From the NCBI RefSeq assembly GCF_002101815.1, contig NZ_LQPM01000010.1, positions 407,483 to 471,482 of the forward strand: a stretch of 64,000 bases of DNA, in the 5' to 3' direction. This DNA is from Mycobacterium paraense (GTDB lineage Bacteria; Actinomycetota; Actinomycetes; Mycobacteriales; Mycobacteriaceae). The notes beneath the pieces are model-generated. The model did no database searches and was not told the DNA's origin. It saw only the letters and a list, made by a program, of their open reading frames with translations. Shown piece after piece: positions 52,441 through 61,502 of the stretch. Both the position numbers and the translations under genes were made by a program. Position 1 is the first letter of the stretch, and each line of letters opens with the position of its first letter.

Positions 52441-52932
52441 ATGAACGTCGTCAACGGTCTGCCGGCGCACGCGCTGTGGCTGCATCTGGTGGTGGTGTTC
52501 GTGCCGCTCACGGCATTGCTGGAAATCGTCTGTGGCTGGTGGCCGGCCGCCCGGCGGGGCCCGCTGCTGTGGCTCACGGTGTTGATGGCCGTCGCCACAA
52601 TGGTGATAACGCCCATCACCATCAACGCCGGCGAATGGCTCTATGACCTGAGGAAAAAGCCCAGCCCGATCCTGCAGGAACATGCCGAGCGCGGCAGCAC
52701 GATGGTGTACTTCGCCGCCGCCCTGCTGGTGGTCGCGGTCGGGTTGGTCGCGCTGCGTTTCATCGAACGCCGATCCGACAAGCGCCGGGTGATCACCCAC
52801 GTCGTCGTCGCGATAATCGTTCTCGCCGTGAGCGTCTCGTCGATGGTGCAGGTCTACCGCACCGGTGACGCGGGCGCCCAGTCGGTATGGGGAGGCGAGA
52901 TCGCGCGCCTCAAGAAGTCCAACGGGACCTAG
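52441..52932 (+). CDS. DUF2231 membrane protein
   Basis: This is a 163-residue protein with four hydrophobic helices (near residues 14-31, 39-58, 83-102 and 114-132). It begins NGLPAHALWLHLVVVFVPLTALL with the conserved early His residues of DUF2231, which has been compared with haem or redox membrane proteins. GHxxxG-like features are weak. It follows the lipoprotein by 34 bases and converges with the sulfite-oxidase-like gene. Confidence 0.82.
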   Translation: MNVVNGLPAHALWLHLVVVFVPLTALLEIVCGWWPAARRGPLLWLTVLMAVATMVITPITINAGEWLYDLRKKPSPILQEHAERGSTMVYFAAALLVVAVGLVALRFIERRSDKRRVITHVVVAIIVLAVSVSSMVQVYRTGDAGAQSVWGGEIARLKKSNGT

Positions 52933-52941
52933 CGACTCGCG

Positions 52942-54060
52942 TCATCGCACACTCAATGCGACGCGTGCCCACGAGTTGTTGCCGTAGCCCCGCGGGTTCC
53001 ACAGCGACGCCGCGGATTCCGGCTGCGCGGCACCGGTCTCGTCCCAGGCGCGGGCGGTGATGCGCAACGGTCCCGGCGCGACGTCGACGACCAGCGACCA
53101 CGGCCGCCACGACCATTTACTGAGCGCCGGATGCAGGTCGGCCTGCCGCCAGGTGAGCCCGTCGTCGAGCGACACGTCGACGCGCTCGACGCTGCGACCG
53201 TCGCCGGCGATGCCGTAGCCGCGGATGGTCAAGGGACCGCGTGGCACCCGGTCGCCGTCGGCGGGGTCGAGGATGTCGCAGTTGAGCGCCAGGGGCGACA
53301 GCGAGATGCCCTCCCCCGCGGCCGCGGCGTCGGGGTCGGCGTCCGACGGCAGGATGCGGTAGTCGCGCGCCTGGAAGTAGTTCTGCGACGGGCCCGGTTG
53401 CACGGTGACGGCGGAGACCCACTTGACGCTGCGTGCGCCGATGTAGCCGGGCACCACCACCCGCACCGGACCACCGTGGACGCGCGGGAGGGGCTCGGAG
53501 TTCATCTGCCACGCGAGCAGGACTTCCTGTGACATTGCCTTGCTCAGCGGGATGGAGCTGCCGTAGGGCTGCGCGGGCGTCGCCTCCTCGGCGATGTCCG
53601 ATGCTTCGAAGGCCACGTGCAGACCGTCGTCGTGGTGCGCTCCCGCGGCCGCCAGGACGTCGGCCAGCCGGACACCGCGCCACCTCGCGGTCGAGATCGC
53701 CCCGTGCGCCCATGGCTCTTTGCCGGGTATCGGCCGGATCCGCAGCAGCTCGGCGCGCCGATTGCCCGCGCATGCCAGCGTCGCCACCACCTCGTGTTGC
53801 TCGAAATCGGTGGTCAGCTGCTCGTACGTCACGGTGAGCGGTTTGTTGACCCGCCCGTTCACCGCGAGCCTCCAATCCTGCGGCGCCGTGTCGGGGAACC
53901 GCCCGTGATTGCGCGCGTAGAACGCGTCGATCGGGGTGATGCCGCCGTCGGCCAGCACCGCGGGCGGCGGTTCGGCGTTGTAGGGAAAGTGCGCACGCAC
54001 GATCATGTCGTCGCGTTTACCCCACAATGCCGTGGTCGGCGTCATGGCGCTTATTGTCAC
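52942..54060 (-). CDS. Sulfite-oxidase-type molybdopterin enzyme
   Basis: This is a 372-residue cytoplasmic-looking protein with the oxidoreductase molybdopterin domain. The Mo-ligand is Cys97 in VVATLACAGNRRAELLR. A C-terminal Mo-co dimerisation domain starts near residue 245 (LSPLALNCDILDPADGDRVPRGPLTIRGYGIAG, then SLDDGLTWRQADL). There is no haem domain and no Tat signal, so the electron acceptor is unknown. TTG/ATG choice: ATG 54060 is used, ATG 54045 is also possible. It is divergent from a LysR gene with inverted repeats between. Confidence 0.9.
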   Translation of the reverse strand: MTISAMTPTTALWGKRDDMIVRAHFPYNAEPPPAVLADGGITPIDAFYARNHGRFPDTAPQDWRLAVNGRVNKPLTVTYEQLTTDFEQHEVVATLACAGNRRAELLRIRPIPGKEPWAHGAISTARWRGVRLADVLAAAGAHHDDGLHVAFEASDIAEEATPAQPYGSSIPLSKAMSQEVLLAWQMNSEPLPRVHGGPVRVVVPGYIGARSVKWVSAVTVQPGPSQNYFQARDYRILPSDADPDAAAAGEGISLSPLALNCDILDPADGDRVPRGPLTIRGYGIAGDGRSVERVDVSLDDGLTWRQADLHPALSKWSWRPWSLVVDVAPGPLRITARAWDETGAAQPESAASLWNPRGYGNNSWARVALSVR

Positions 54061-54138
54061 GCTTCCTCCTCTGCCGGCGATATCAGGAATCGTCCCTCCC
54101 GCGAGGGGCCGCGGCTAGCGGGGTGAGTTTTGTGGGGT

Positions 54139-54155
54139 CACAAGCTTTACTTGTG
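54139..54155. promoter_or_regulatory. Inverted repeat, LysR-type binding site
   Basis: CACAAG-CTTTA-CTTGTG is perfect with six-base arms and contains the T-N11-A spacing typical of LysR recognition sites. It lies 38 bases before the LysR start and about 80 bases before the divergent sulfite-oxidase-like gene. Confidence 0.6.
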
Positions 54156-54167
54156 GGTACCCCCAAG
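54150..54167. promoter_or_regulatory. Second, overlapping dyad (possible LysR activation site)
   Basis: CTTGTGGGTACCCCCAAG is self-complementary except for one pair. It overlaps the right arm of the site at 54139-54155. Paired recognition and activation sites of this kind are usual for LysR regulators. Confidence 0.45.
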
Positions 54168-54192
54168 GCCGCCTTGTACCCGGAGGACCGTC

Positions 54193-55134
54193 ATGCCGCT
54201 CAGCAGTCACATACCCAACCTGTCGGCGTTCGAGATCTTCCTGGCCATCGCCCGGACCGGCAGCCTCGCGGCCGCGGGCCGGGAATTCGGCCTGACGCAG
54301 CAGGCGGTTTCGGCGCGACTGGCCTCGATCGAGGCCCAGACCGGGATCGCCCTCGTCGTTCGGACACCACGCGGTTCGCAACTCACACCGGCGGGAGTCG
54401 TCGTCGCGGAGTGGGCGGATCGGTTGCTCGACGTGGCGCAGTATGTGGACGCCGGATTAGCCTCACTGCGAGCCGAAAGACGCAAGCGAGTCAAGGTGGT
54501 GGCCAGCCTCACGATCGCCGAACAACTCATGCCGCGCTGGCTGGTGTCCCTCCAGGTCGCGGCGAGTCGGTTGGGCGCCACCGCGCCCGAGGTCATCATG
54601 ACCGCCACCAACAGCGACCAGGCGATCACCGCCGTGCGCCACGGAAAGGCCGATCTCGGCTTCATCGAGACACCCCACTTGCCAAAAGAGTTGCGCAGCA
54701 AGGTGGTCGCGCATGACGAACTCGTACTGATCGTGCCACCCGACCACAAATGGGCAGTCCGGCAGCGACCGATCACCGCGGCGGAACTGAGTCGGACGCC
54801 GCTGGTGACCCGCGAACCGGGATCCGGGACGCGCGACGCGCTGACCGCGGCGCTGCGCCGGGCGTTGGGCGAGTCCTCCCAGCAAGCGCATCCGGTCCTC
54901 GAACTGTCCTCCGCCGCCGCGGTGCGCGCCGCGGTGGCGGCGGGAGCGGGGCCCGCGGTGATGAGCGGGCTGGCGGTCGCCGACGACCTGGCGATCGGAC
55001 GGTTGCGGACGGTGCCGATCACCCAATTGGACTTGAGACGCCAACTGCGGGCCATCTGGGTGGGTGGGCGCGCACCGGCCGCCGGGGTGGCCCGGGACCT
55101 GCTCACGCATATCACCGGCCCCGCGGCCCGCTAG
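54193..55134 (+). CDS. LysR-family transcriptional regulator
   Basis: This 313-residue regulator has an N-terminal winged helix (FEIFLAIARTGSLAAAGREFGLTQQAVSARLASIEAQTGIALVVRTPRGSQLTPAG) and a periplasmic-binding-protein-like effector domain (VVASLTIAEQLMPRWLVSLQ; KADLGFIETPHLP; LVTREPGSGTRDAL). ATG 54193 has GGAGG and lies after the inverted repeats; the open frame extends through them upstream and is rejected. It is divergent from the sulfite-oxidase-like gene, which is the likely target. The domain pattern resembles CysB/Cbl-like regulators of sulfur or anion use, but this is only suggestive. Confidence 0.88.
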   Translation: MPLSSHIPNLSAFEIFLAIARTGSLAAAGREFGLTQQAVSARLASIEAQTGIALVVRTPRGSQLTPAGVVVAEWADRLLDVAQYVDAGLASLRAERRKRVKVVASLTIAEQLMPRWLVSLQVAASRLGATAPEVIMTATNSDQAITAVRHGKADLGFIETPHLPKELRSKVVAHDELVLIVPPDHKWAVRQRPITAAELSRTPLVTREPGSGTRDALTAALRRALGESSQQAHPVLELSSAAAVRAAVAAGAGPAVMSGLAVADDLAIGRLRTVPITQLDLRRQLRAIWVGGRAPAAGVARDLLTHITGPAAR

Positions 55135-55163
55135 CTCCCTTGCCCACGGCCCCGTTCGTCCCC

Positions 55164-55169
55164 TATGTT
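55164..55169 (+). promoter_or_regulatory. -10 element (TATGTT) predicting a leaderless start
   Basis: TATGTT ends seven bases before GTG 55176, the first of two adjacent GTG codons opening the serine hydrolase. There is no ribosome site, so a leaderless transcript is plausible. Confidence 0.4.
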
Positions 55170-55175
55170 CCGTTC

Positions 55176-56327
55176 GTGGTGACGGACGTCATCGGCCATT
55201 GCGACGCGCGTTTCGACGCGGTCCGAGCGGCGCTGGCCGACAACATCGCCTCCGGCGAAGAGGTTGGCGCGTGCATCACCATCGACATCGGCGGCGAAAG
55301 CGTCGTCGACATCTGGGGCGGCCACGCGGACGCCGCACGCACCAGGCCCTGGGCCGAGGACACCATCGTCAACGTGTGGTCCTCCACGAAGACGGTCACC
55401 AGCCTGGCCGCGCTGATGGTCATCGACCGCGGCCTGATCGAGCCCACCGCGCCGGTGGCCGAGTATTGGCCCGAGTTCGCCGCAAACGGCAAGCAGGACA
55501 TCGAGATTCGCCACATCCTGTCGCATACCTCCGGCGTTTCCGGCTGGGAGTTACCCTTCGCGACCGAGGACATGTACGACTGGGACGGGGCGACGGCGGC
55601 GCTGGCGGCCCAGGCGCCGTGGTGGGAACCGGGAACCGCCTCGGGCTATCACGCCCACAATCAGGGCCACCTCATCGGCGAGGTGATACGGCGCGTCACC
55701 GGGCATACGCTCAAGGAGTTCGTGCGCGACGAGATCGCCCGCCCGCTCGGCGCGGATTTCCAAATCGGTGCTGTGCCCGCCGATTACGACCGCATCGCCG
55801 AAATCATCCCGCCGCCGCCCCTCGAGTTGCCCCTCGACCAGCTGCCCGAGGACAGCCCGATGCGCAAAACCTTCATTGGTCCGGCGCCCAACGCCGACGC
55901 CGCCAACACGCCGGCCTGGCGCGACGCCGACATGGGCGCCCTGAACGGCCACGGCAACGCCCGCTCCCTGGCGGCGATCCTGTCGGTGATTTCGTTGGGC
56001 GGCAAGGCCCGCGGAGTTCGACTGCTCAGGCCCGAGACCGTCGAGAAAATCTTCGAGGAGCAGGCCAGCGGCCTCGACCTGGTGCTGCCCGCGCCGCTGC
56101 GCTGGGGCCTGGGATACGCGCTTCCGCAGCCCGAGGCGCTCCCCTATGTCCCCGACGAGAGGATCTGCTTCTGGGGTGGCTGGGGCGGCTCGATGGTGCT
56201 GGCGTGGCCCGACCGCCAAACCACCGTGTCCTACGTGATGAACAAGATGGGGCCGGGCGTTCTCGGTTCGGACCGGATGGCGACCTACGGGGAACTGATC
56301 TTCGCCGCGCTCGGGTCCGCGGCGTGA
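55176..56327 (+). CDS. Beta-lactamase-family serine hydrolase (EstB-like)
   Basis: This 383-residue class C beta-lactamase-fold hydrolase has the active-site Ser-x-x-Lys in VWSSTKTVTSLAALMV (SSTK). The second motif is GYHAHNQGHLIGEVIRRVTG, where Tyr-His-Ala-His-Asn stands in for Tyr-x-Asn. The third motif is near FWGGWGGSMV. Mycobacterial relatives (LipE/LipD-like) are esterases rather than lactamases. The start is GTG 55176 or 55179. The 3' end overlaps the next gene by four bases (GTGA), coupling it to the secreted protein. Confidence 0.85.
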   Translation: MVTDVIGHCDARFDAVRAALADNIASGEEVGACITIDIGGESVVDIWGGHADAARTRPWAEDTIVNVWSSTKTVTSLAALMVIDRGLIEPTAPVAEYWPEFAANGKQDIEIRHILSHTSGVSGWELPFATEDMYDWDGATAALAAQAPWWEPGTASGYHAHNQGHLIGEVIRRVTGHTLKEFVRDEIARPLGADFQIGAVPADYDRIAEIIPPPPLELPLDQLPEDSPMRKTFIGPAPNADAANTPAWRDADMGALNGHGNARSLAAILSVISLGGKARGVRLLRPETVEKIFEEQASGLDLVLPAPLRWGLGYALPQPEALPYVPDERICFWGGWGGSMVLAWPDRQTTVSYVMNKMGPGVLGSDRMATYGELIFAALGSAA

Positions 56328-56866
56328 GGGCATCCCCTGCCGCCCGGGGCCTTCCGGCGGCGATCGCGGCGGTGATTTTGCCGCTGCCGGTGGCGGCGCC
56401 GGCGGCCCTCGCCCAGCCGACCGACTACACCGGGTTGTTGATCCGCGCGAGCGATCTGGTTGCGCCCCAAGCGTTCACCGCCGCGCCCGCGATCAACAAC
56501 CCGAACGGTCAGCCGGGCGCCACGACGACATTCAGCGACCGCGACCGCACCCGCGTCATCGTCGACAGCATCCAGATCCTGCCGGACCCCGCCGCCGCGA
56601 CCCGCGCGCTCGAATCGGCGAAGGCGACAACCGACGGTTACGTCCACGGCGTGCCCGATCCGATCGCCGTCGGGGCCGGCGGGACCACGATCTCGGGCCC
56701 CTCGCCGGACGGCTCCAGGGGCGTCACCGTGCTGCTGTTCACCGAGGGCAGGGCGTTCGCGGAGCTGGAATTCGACGGCCCGCCCGACGACCTCGTGGCG
56801 CCGGATTTCGTGGCCGACGTCGGCACCAAGCAGGACGCGGCGATCAAGAGGGGCCTCGCCGGCTGA
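56324..56866 (+). CDS. Secreted protein, paralogue of the lipoprotein at 51783
   Basis: This is a 180-residue secreted protein. The signal peptide (RGLPAAIAAVILPLPVAAPAALA) has no lipobox cysteine. The mature part runs DYTGLLIRASDLVAPQAFTAAPAINNPNGQPG, IQILPDPAAATRAL, then GVTVLLFTEGRAFAELEFDGP, parallel to the lipoprotein at 51783-52406 over its whole folded length. One copy is thus membrane-anchored and the other free. GTG 56324 overlaps the hydrolase stop. The function is unknown. Confidence 0.83.
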   Translation: MRASPAARGLPAAIAAVILPLPVAAPAALAQPTDYTGLLIRASDLVAPQAFTAAPAINNPNGQPGATTTFSDRDRTRVIVDSIQILPDPAAATRALESAKATTDGYVHGVPDPIAVGAGGTTISGPSPDGSRGVTVLLFTEGRAFAELEFDGPPDDLVAPDFVADVGTKQDAAIKRGLAG

Positions 56867-56879
56867 GCGGCTACGACTC

Positions 56880-57356
56880 TTACGACTCCGGCGTCAAAAG
56901 GAACAGCCGAAACGGGCGCCCGCCGGCGCGGTCTTGGGCGATCTGATAGTTGGGCCAGTGCGTGAGCGCGGTGGCCCATGCCCTGGCGCGTTCTTCCCCG
57001 GTGAGCAACCGCACCTTCGCGGTGAACCGGTGGCCCCGCCTGCGAACGGTGACCCGTTCTGTCGCTTTGAGATTCGCCGACCACGACGGGTGGCGGGGCA
57101 GACCCCAGTTGGATCCGACGACCAGCAACCCGTCCTCGGTGGGCACACATTGCACGGTGGCGGTGCGGGCCAGGCCCGTTTTCCGCCCCGACGTGGTGAC
57201 CTGCACGTTGGGCAGCCCGGTCAGGTCCAGGACACCGAGGCGACCCTTGGTCGCGAAGCGGAGCAGCGCTTCGGTCCCTTGGGCCATCGGTCGCCCCCGA
57301 AGCACCAACCAGCGGTAGGCGGTCGGGTTGCGCGCCGCCCGCTGCAGCGGATTCAC
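56880..57356 (-). CDS. Deazaflavin (F420)-dependent nitroreductase-family protein
   Basis: This 158-residue protein of the Ddn/DUF385 family has TTSGRKTGLARTATVQCVPTEDGLLVVGSNWGLPRHPSWSANLKA, the F420-binding split-barrel pattern, and VRLLTGEERARAWATALTHWPNYQ. Relatives reduce quinones and activate nitroimidazoles. The start is ATG 57356. It is divergent from the TetR gene of the P450 operon across an AT-rich operator and may be under the same control. Confidence 0.9.
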   Translation of the reverse strand: MNPLQRAARNPTAYRWLVLRGRPMAQGTEALLRFATKGRLGVLDLTGLPNVQVTTSGRKTGLARTATVQCVPTEDGLLVVGSNWGLPRHPSWSANLKATERVTVRRRGHRFTAKVRLLTGEERARAWATALTHWPNYQIAQDRAGGRPFRLFLLTPES

Positions 57357-57437
57357 AGCCGTACTCTATTCGGCCCCGGCGCTTTCGGCGCGGCGGCTGC
57401 CGAGCGTGCGAGATGACGCCCGCCATTGGTGGCGCCA

Positions 57438-57459
57438 TTAAATAAATGGCTTGATTTAA
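57438..57459. promoter_or_regulatory. AT-rich inverted repeat, probable TetR operator
   Basis: TTAAAT and ATTTAA are separated by ten bases. The site is strikingly AT-rich for this genome and lies between the divergent nitroreductase-like gene and the TetR gene, 26 bases before the TetR start. Confidence 0.6.
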
Positions 57460-57485
57460 AGATTGCCGCAGTGTTCACTGAGGCG

Positions 57486-58163
57486 ATGACCGCTGAGCGG
57501 ATGGCTCGCTCCGACAGGGCGACCGGCACCCGGGAGGCGATCCTGTCGGCCGCCGAGGTGCTGTTCGCCGAGCGCGGCATGTACGCGGTGTCCAACCGGC
57601 AGATCAGCGAGGCCGCCGGGCAGGGCAACAACGCCGCGGCCTGCTACCACTTCGGCACCAGGACCGACCTGCTCCGGGCCATCGAAAGCAAGCATCGCGA
57701 GCCGATCGAGGAGCTGCGCGCGCAAATGCTTGCCGACGTGGGCGATTCGACCGAACTACGGGACTGGGTGGGCACCTTGGTGCGGCCGCTGACCGATCAC
57801 CTGGCCGCCCTCGGCACCCCCAGCTGGTACGCGCGGTTCGCCGCCCAGGCGATGGCCGACCCGACCTATCGCCACGTCGTCACCAAGGACGCGCTGACGT
57901 CGCCGCGGTTGGTGCAGACGATCGACGGGATCACCCGCTGCCTGCCCGAGCTGCCCAAGCGCGTGCGGTTCGAGCGCATCGTGATGGTCCGCAACCTGTT
58001 GATGCATACCTGCGCCGAGCACGAGGGCGCCCTGGCCGAGCACGGGCCGCGGGCGCGGTCGAGCTGGCCCGTGGCCGGCGAGGGGCTGATCGACGCGATC
58101 GTCGGCCTGTGGCGGGCTCCGGTCCATGTGGGCGCGGCACATGAGACCCGAGGAGGACGATGA
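57486..58163 (+). CDS. TetR-family transcriptional regulator of the P450 operon
   Basis: This is a 225-residue regulator. The helix-turn-helix is [53 protein letters not shown]. The stop overlaps the P450 start (ATGA), so the regulator is made together with the enzymes. Starts at 57426 and GTG 57471 are in frame, but the first lies before the operator. An effector related to the P450 substrate is a reasonable inference. Confidence 0.87.
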   Translation: MTAERMARSDRATGTREAILSAAEVLFAERGMYAVSNRQISEAAGQGNNAAACYHFGTRTDLLRAIESKHREPIEELRAQMLADVGDSTELRDWVGTLVRPLTDHLAALGTPSWYARFAAQAMADPTYRHVVTKDALTSPRLVQTIDGITRCLPELPKRVRFERIVMVRNLLMHTCAEHEGALAEHGPRARSSWPVAGEGLIDAIVGLWRAPVHVGAAHETRGGR

Positions 58164-59383
58164 CCGAGACCTCGACCGCCACCGAGATCCCCGACTTCCC
58201 GATGACGCGGGCGCCCGGTTGCCCCTTCGCTCCGCCGCCGGAGGCGTTGGCGCTCAACGCCGACAGGCAGCTGAGCCGGGTGCGGATCTGGGACGGGAGC
58301 ACGCCCTGGCTGATCCACGGCTACGACGCGATACGGGCGCTGTTCACCGACTCGCGCACCAGCGTCGACGACCGGCTGCCGGGTTATCCGCACTGGAACG
58401 AAGGGATGCTGGCGACGGTCCACAAAAGGCCGCGCTCGGTGTTCACGTCCGACGCCGAAGAGCACACCCGATTCCGGCGGATGCTGTCCAAGCCGTTCAC
58501 CTTCAAGCGCGTCGAAGGGCTGCGGCCGGCGGTGCAGAAGATCGCCGACGATCGCATCGATGCCCTGCTGGCCGGCCCCAACCCCGGCGACGTCGTGAGC
58601 GCCGTCGCGCTGCCGGTCCCCTCGCTCGTCATCAGCCAATTGCTGGGTGTGCCCTACGAGGACGCCGATTTCTTCCAGGAGCAAGCGCAACGCGGCACCG
58701 GGCGCTACGCGACCGAGGAGGACACGGCTCAGGGCGCCGCCTCGTTGGCCAAATACATCGCCAAGCTGATCCGCGCCAAGATGGAAGATCCCTCGGAGGA
58801 TCTGGTGTCCGATCTGGCGGAGCGGGTCAACGCCGAAGAGCTCAGCGTGCGCGAGGCCACCCAACTGGCGCTCGGCGTGCTGATCGCCGGGCACGAAACC
58901 ACCGCGAACATGCTGAGCCTGAGCGTGGCGGCGCTGCTCGAGCACCCCGATCAGCGGGCGGTGCTGCGCGAGGCCGACGACCCGAAGACGATCGCGACCG
59001 CGGTCGAGGAATTGATGCGCTACCTCAGCATCATCCAGACCGGTCAGCGACGCATCGCCGTCGAGGACATCGAGGTGGGCGGGGAGACCATCCGGGCCGG
59101 CGAGGGCATCATCCTCGACGTCGCGCCGGCGAACTGGGATCCCCGCCAATTCCCGCACCCGGAGCGCCTGGACCTGGGCCGCGAGGACGGCGCGCATGTC
59201 GGCTTCGGCTACGGCCGCCACCAATGCGTGGGTCAGCAACTGGCCCGGATGGAACTGCAGATCGTGCTGCCAACCCTGCTGCGCCGCATCCCGACGCTGC
59301 GGTTGGCGGTCCCGCTCGAGGAGCTGCCGTTCAAGCACGACTCGTTGGCGTACGGCGTCTACGAGCTCCCCGTGACATGGTGA
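58160..59383 (+). CDS. Cytochrome P450
   Basis: This is a 407-residue soluble bacterial P450. The I-helix oxygen-binding motif is [12 protein letters not shown], the ExxR motif is in [10 protein letters not shown], and the haem-binding loop is [18 protein letters not shown] with Cys356. It hydroxylates an unknown hydrophobic substrate using electrons from a ferredoxin that is not encoded nearby. The start overlaps the TetR stop by four bases, and the stop overlaps the SDR start by seven. I cannot place it in a named CYP family. Confidence 0.95.
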   Translation: MTETSTATEIPDFPMTRAPGCPFAPPPEALALNADRQLSRVRIWDGSTPWLIHGYDAIRALFTDSRTSVDDRLPGYPHWNEGMLATVHKRPRSVFTSDAEEHTRFRRMLSKPFTFKRVEGLRPAVQKIADDRIDALLAGPNPGDVVSAVALPVPSLVISQLLGVPYEDADFFQEQAQRGTGRYATEEDTAQGAASLAKYIAKLIRAKMEDPSEDLVSDLAERVNAEELSVREATQLALGVLIAGHETTANMLSLSVAALLEHPDQRAVLREADDPKTIATAVEELMRYLSIIQTGQRRIAVEDIEVGGETIRAGEGIILDVAPANWDPRQFPHPERLDLGREDGAHVGFGYGRHQCVGQQLARMELQIVLPTLLRRIPTLRLAVPLEELPFKHDSLAYGVYELPVTW

Positions 59384-60324
59384 AGCCCGCCCTGACCCTG
59401 GACGTGCCGGACCTGTCCGGCAGGTTCGCGGTCGTGACCGGAGCCAATAGCGGCCTGGGGCTGGGTGTCGCGAAACGGTTGGCGGCCGGGGGCGCCGACG
59501 TCGTGCTGGCGATCCGCTGCCGGACCAAGGGCGAAGCCGCGATCGCCGAGATCCGACGGGACGCGCCGGCGGCCAAGCTGGCCATCAGGCATCTGGACCT
59601 GTCGTCGCTGAAGAGCGTGGCGGCGTTCGCTGAGGAGCTGGCCGCGGAGGGCCGCCCGGTCGACATCCTGATCAACAACGCCGGCGTCATGACACCGCCC
59701 CAGCGCCAGGAAACGCGGGACGGCTTCGAATTGCAGTTCGGCACCAACCATCTGGGCCATTTCGCGCTGACCGGGCACCTGCTGCCGCTGCTGCGCGGGG
59801 CGGGGGGCGCGCGCGTGGTGACCGTCGGCAGCATCGCCGCGACGCAACGCGGTCTCGACTTCACCGACCCCAACGCGCAGCATGGCTACAAACCCATGCG
59901 CTCCTACGGAATGGGCAAGCTGGCGCAACTCATGTTCGCAATCGAATTGGATCGGCGCAGCCGCCGCGGCGGCTGGGGCGTGACGTCGAACGCCGCGCAC
60001 CCGGGCTTGAGCAAGACCAACCTGCTCAGCGGCGCCTCCTACGGCCGCGACAAGCCGACGTTGCAGGCGCGGCTCACCCGGCTGACCTGGCGGCTCGTGC
60101 CGTTCATGTGGCTCGACGTCGACGAGGGGATCAAGCCGTCGTTGTATGCGGCGGTATCCCCCGGCGCCGAAGGTGGCAGGTACTACGGCCCGCGGGGCTT
60201 CTACGAAACCGCCGGGGGCGGCGTCACTTTCGCGTCGGTGCCCAGCCTGGCGCGCAGTCAGGGCGACATGGAGCGCCTGTGGCAGCTTTCCGAACAGCTC
60301 ACCGGGGTCAGGTATCCCCAATGA
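59377..60324 (+). CDS. Short-chain dehydrogenase, retinol-dehydrogenase-like
   Basis: This 315-residue SDR has the Rossmann motif [25 protein letters not shown] in [12 protein letters not shown], the Ser region in [12 protein letters not shown], and catalytic Tyr-x3-Lys in [13 protein letters not shown]. The subfamily includes mycobacterial proteins related to retinol and protochlorophyllide reductases. ATG 59377 overlaps the P450 stop; GTG 59380 is possible. It probably oxidises the alcohol made by the P450. Confidence 0.88.
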   Translation: MVKPALTLDVPDLSGRFAVVTGANSGLGLGVAKRLAAGGADVVLAIRCRTKGEAAIAEIRRDAPAAKLAIRHLDLSSLKSVAAFAEELAAEGRPVDILINNAGVMTPPQRQETRDGFELQFGTNHLGHFALTGHLLPLLRGAGGARVVTVGSIAATQRGLDFTDPNAQHGYKPMRSYGMGKLAQLMFAIELDRRSRRGGWGVTSNAAHPGLSKTNLLSGASYGRDKPTLQARLTRLTWRLVPFMWLDVDEGIKPSLYAAVSPGAEGGRYYGPRGFYETAGGGVTFASVPSLARSQGDMERLWQLSEQLTGVRYPQ

Positions 60325-60334
60325 AGGGACTCTG

Positions 60335-61501
60335 ATGTCAGGCCAAGCCCGCACCCTGTACCCGGAGGGCGTGATCGGGGCGCCCAAGCACCGCCGCGGT
60401 CACGCCGCGGGCTCGGTGACGGGCCTGCCCGCCGGGACGGAGGTGTTCTCGGCCGACAACCACATCTCGGTGGCCGACGACATCTTCTACGAGCACTTCC
60501 CGGACGACCTGAAGGAGTACGCGCCGCGGATCTGGTACGAGGACGGCGCTTACTTGCTCGGCCGTCCGGGGCAGTCCATGGTGGTCGGCGATTTCAGCGC
60601 GGTGCTCATGCAGTACGACGACCTGGCCGGCGCCGTCTCCAGCAACATCGACGCCCGCGTCCGCGAACTCGCCGAAGACGGGGTCGACAAGGAACTGGTG
60701 TTCCCCAACGCGGTGCTGGCCCTGTTCCACTACCCCGATAAGGACCTGCGCGAACGCATTCTGCGCATCTACAACGAACACATCGCCGCAGTGCAAGAGG
60801 CCTCGAACGGCCACTGCTACGGGGTCGGCCTGATCAACTGGTGGGACGCGCGCGGCACCCGCCGTACCCTGGCCGAGCTGAAGGCGTTGGGGCTCAAGAC
60901 CTTTCTGATGCCGCTGAACCCCGGCAATGACGACAACGGCCACGTCATCGACTTCTCCAGCGCGGCGATGAGCGCCGTGTGGGACGAGATCGAGGAGGCC
61001 GGGCTGCCGGTCACCCACCACATCGGCGAAAGCCAGCCCAAGTGCCCGAGCGAGGTCAACAGCGTGGCGGTCGCCATGATGGTCAACATCGACTCGTTCC
61101 GGGAGATGTTCTCCAAGTACATCTTCGGCGGCATCCTCGACCGGCATCCCGGGTTGCGTGTCGGCTGGTTCGAGGGCGGAATCGCTTGGGTGCCACCGGC
61201 TCTGCAGGACGCCGAGCACGTCCTGGCCTCCTACCGGCACATGCTCAAAGGCCATCCGAAGCACGACATCCGGCATTACTGGAACCAGCACATGTGCGCG
61301 TCGTTCATGGTCGACGGGCTGGGGCTCGATCAAATCGAGGAGATCGGAATCGACAAGGTGATGTGGTCATCGGATTATCCGCACAACGAGAGCACCTTCG
61401 GGTACTCGGAGCGATCGCTGGCCGCGGTCGTCGACGCCGTCGGCCCGGAGGACGCCGTCCGCGTCGTAAGCGGCAACGTCAAGGCGTTTCTGGGCGTTTA
61501 G
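60335..61501 (+). CDS. Amidohydrolase-2-family protein
   Basis: This is a 388-residue TIM-barrel protein of the ACMSD-like amidohydrolase class. The first metal motif is reduced: FSADNHISVADD, where the second His of the usual DxHxH is Ser. Later ligands are present: His in VTHHIGESQPK, His in ILDRHPGLRVGWFEGG and Asp in MWSSDYPHNES. The family includes hydrolases and decarboxylases acting on cyclic or unsaturated acids. It lies ten bases after the SDR and one base before the M24 gene, so it belongs to the P450 operon. Confidence 0.85.
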   Translation: MSGQARTLYPEGVIGAPKHRRGHAAGSVTGLPAGTEVFSADNHISVADDIFYEHFPDDLKEYAPRIWYEDGAYLLGRPGQSMVVGDFSAVLMQYDDLAGAVSSNIDARVRELAEDGVDKELVFPNAVLALFHYPDKDLRERILRIYNEHIAAVQEASNGHCYGVGLINWWDARGTRRTLAELKALGLKTFLMPLNPGNDDNGHVIDFSSAAMSAVWDEIEEAGLPVTHHIGESQPKCPSEVNSVAVAMMVNIDSFREMFSKYIFGGILDRHPGLRVGWFEGGIAWVPPALQDAEHVLASYRHMLKGHPKHDIRHYWNQHMCASFMVDGLGLDQIEEIGIDKVMWSSDYPHNESTFGYSERSLAAVVDAVGPEDAVRVVSGNVKAFLGV

Positions 61502-61502
61502 G

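Noticed and set aside
54130..54192. Upstream start for the LysR gene
   Set aside because: This stretch holds two overlapping dyads, and the extra residues are unlike LysR N-termini. ATG 54193 has a good ribosome site.
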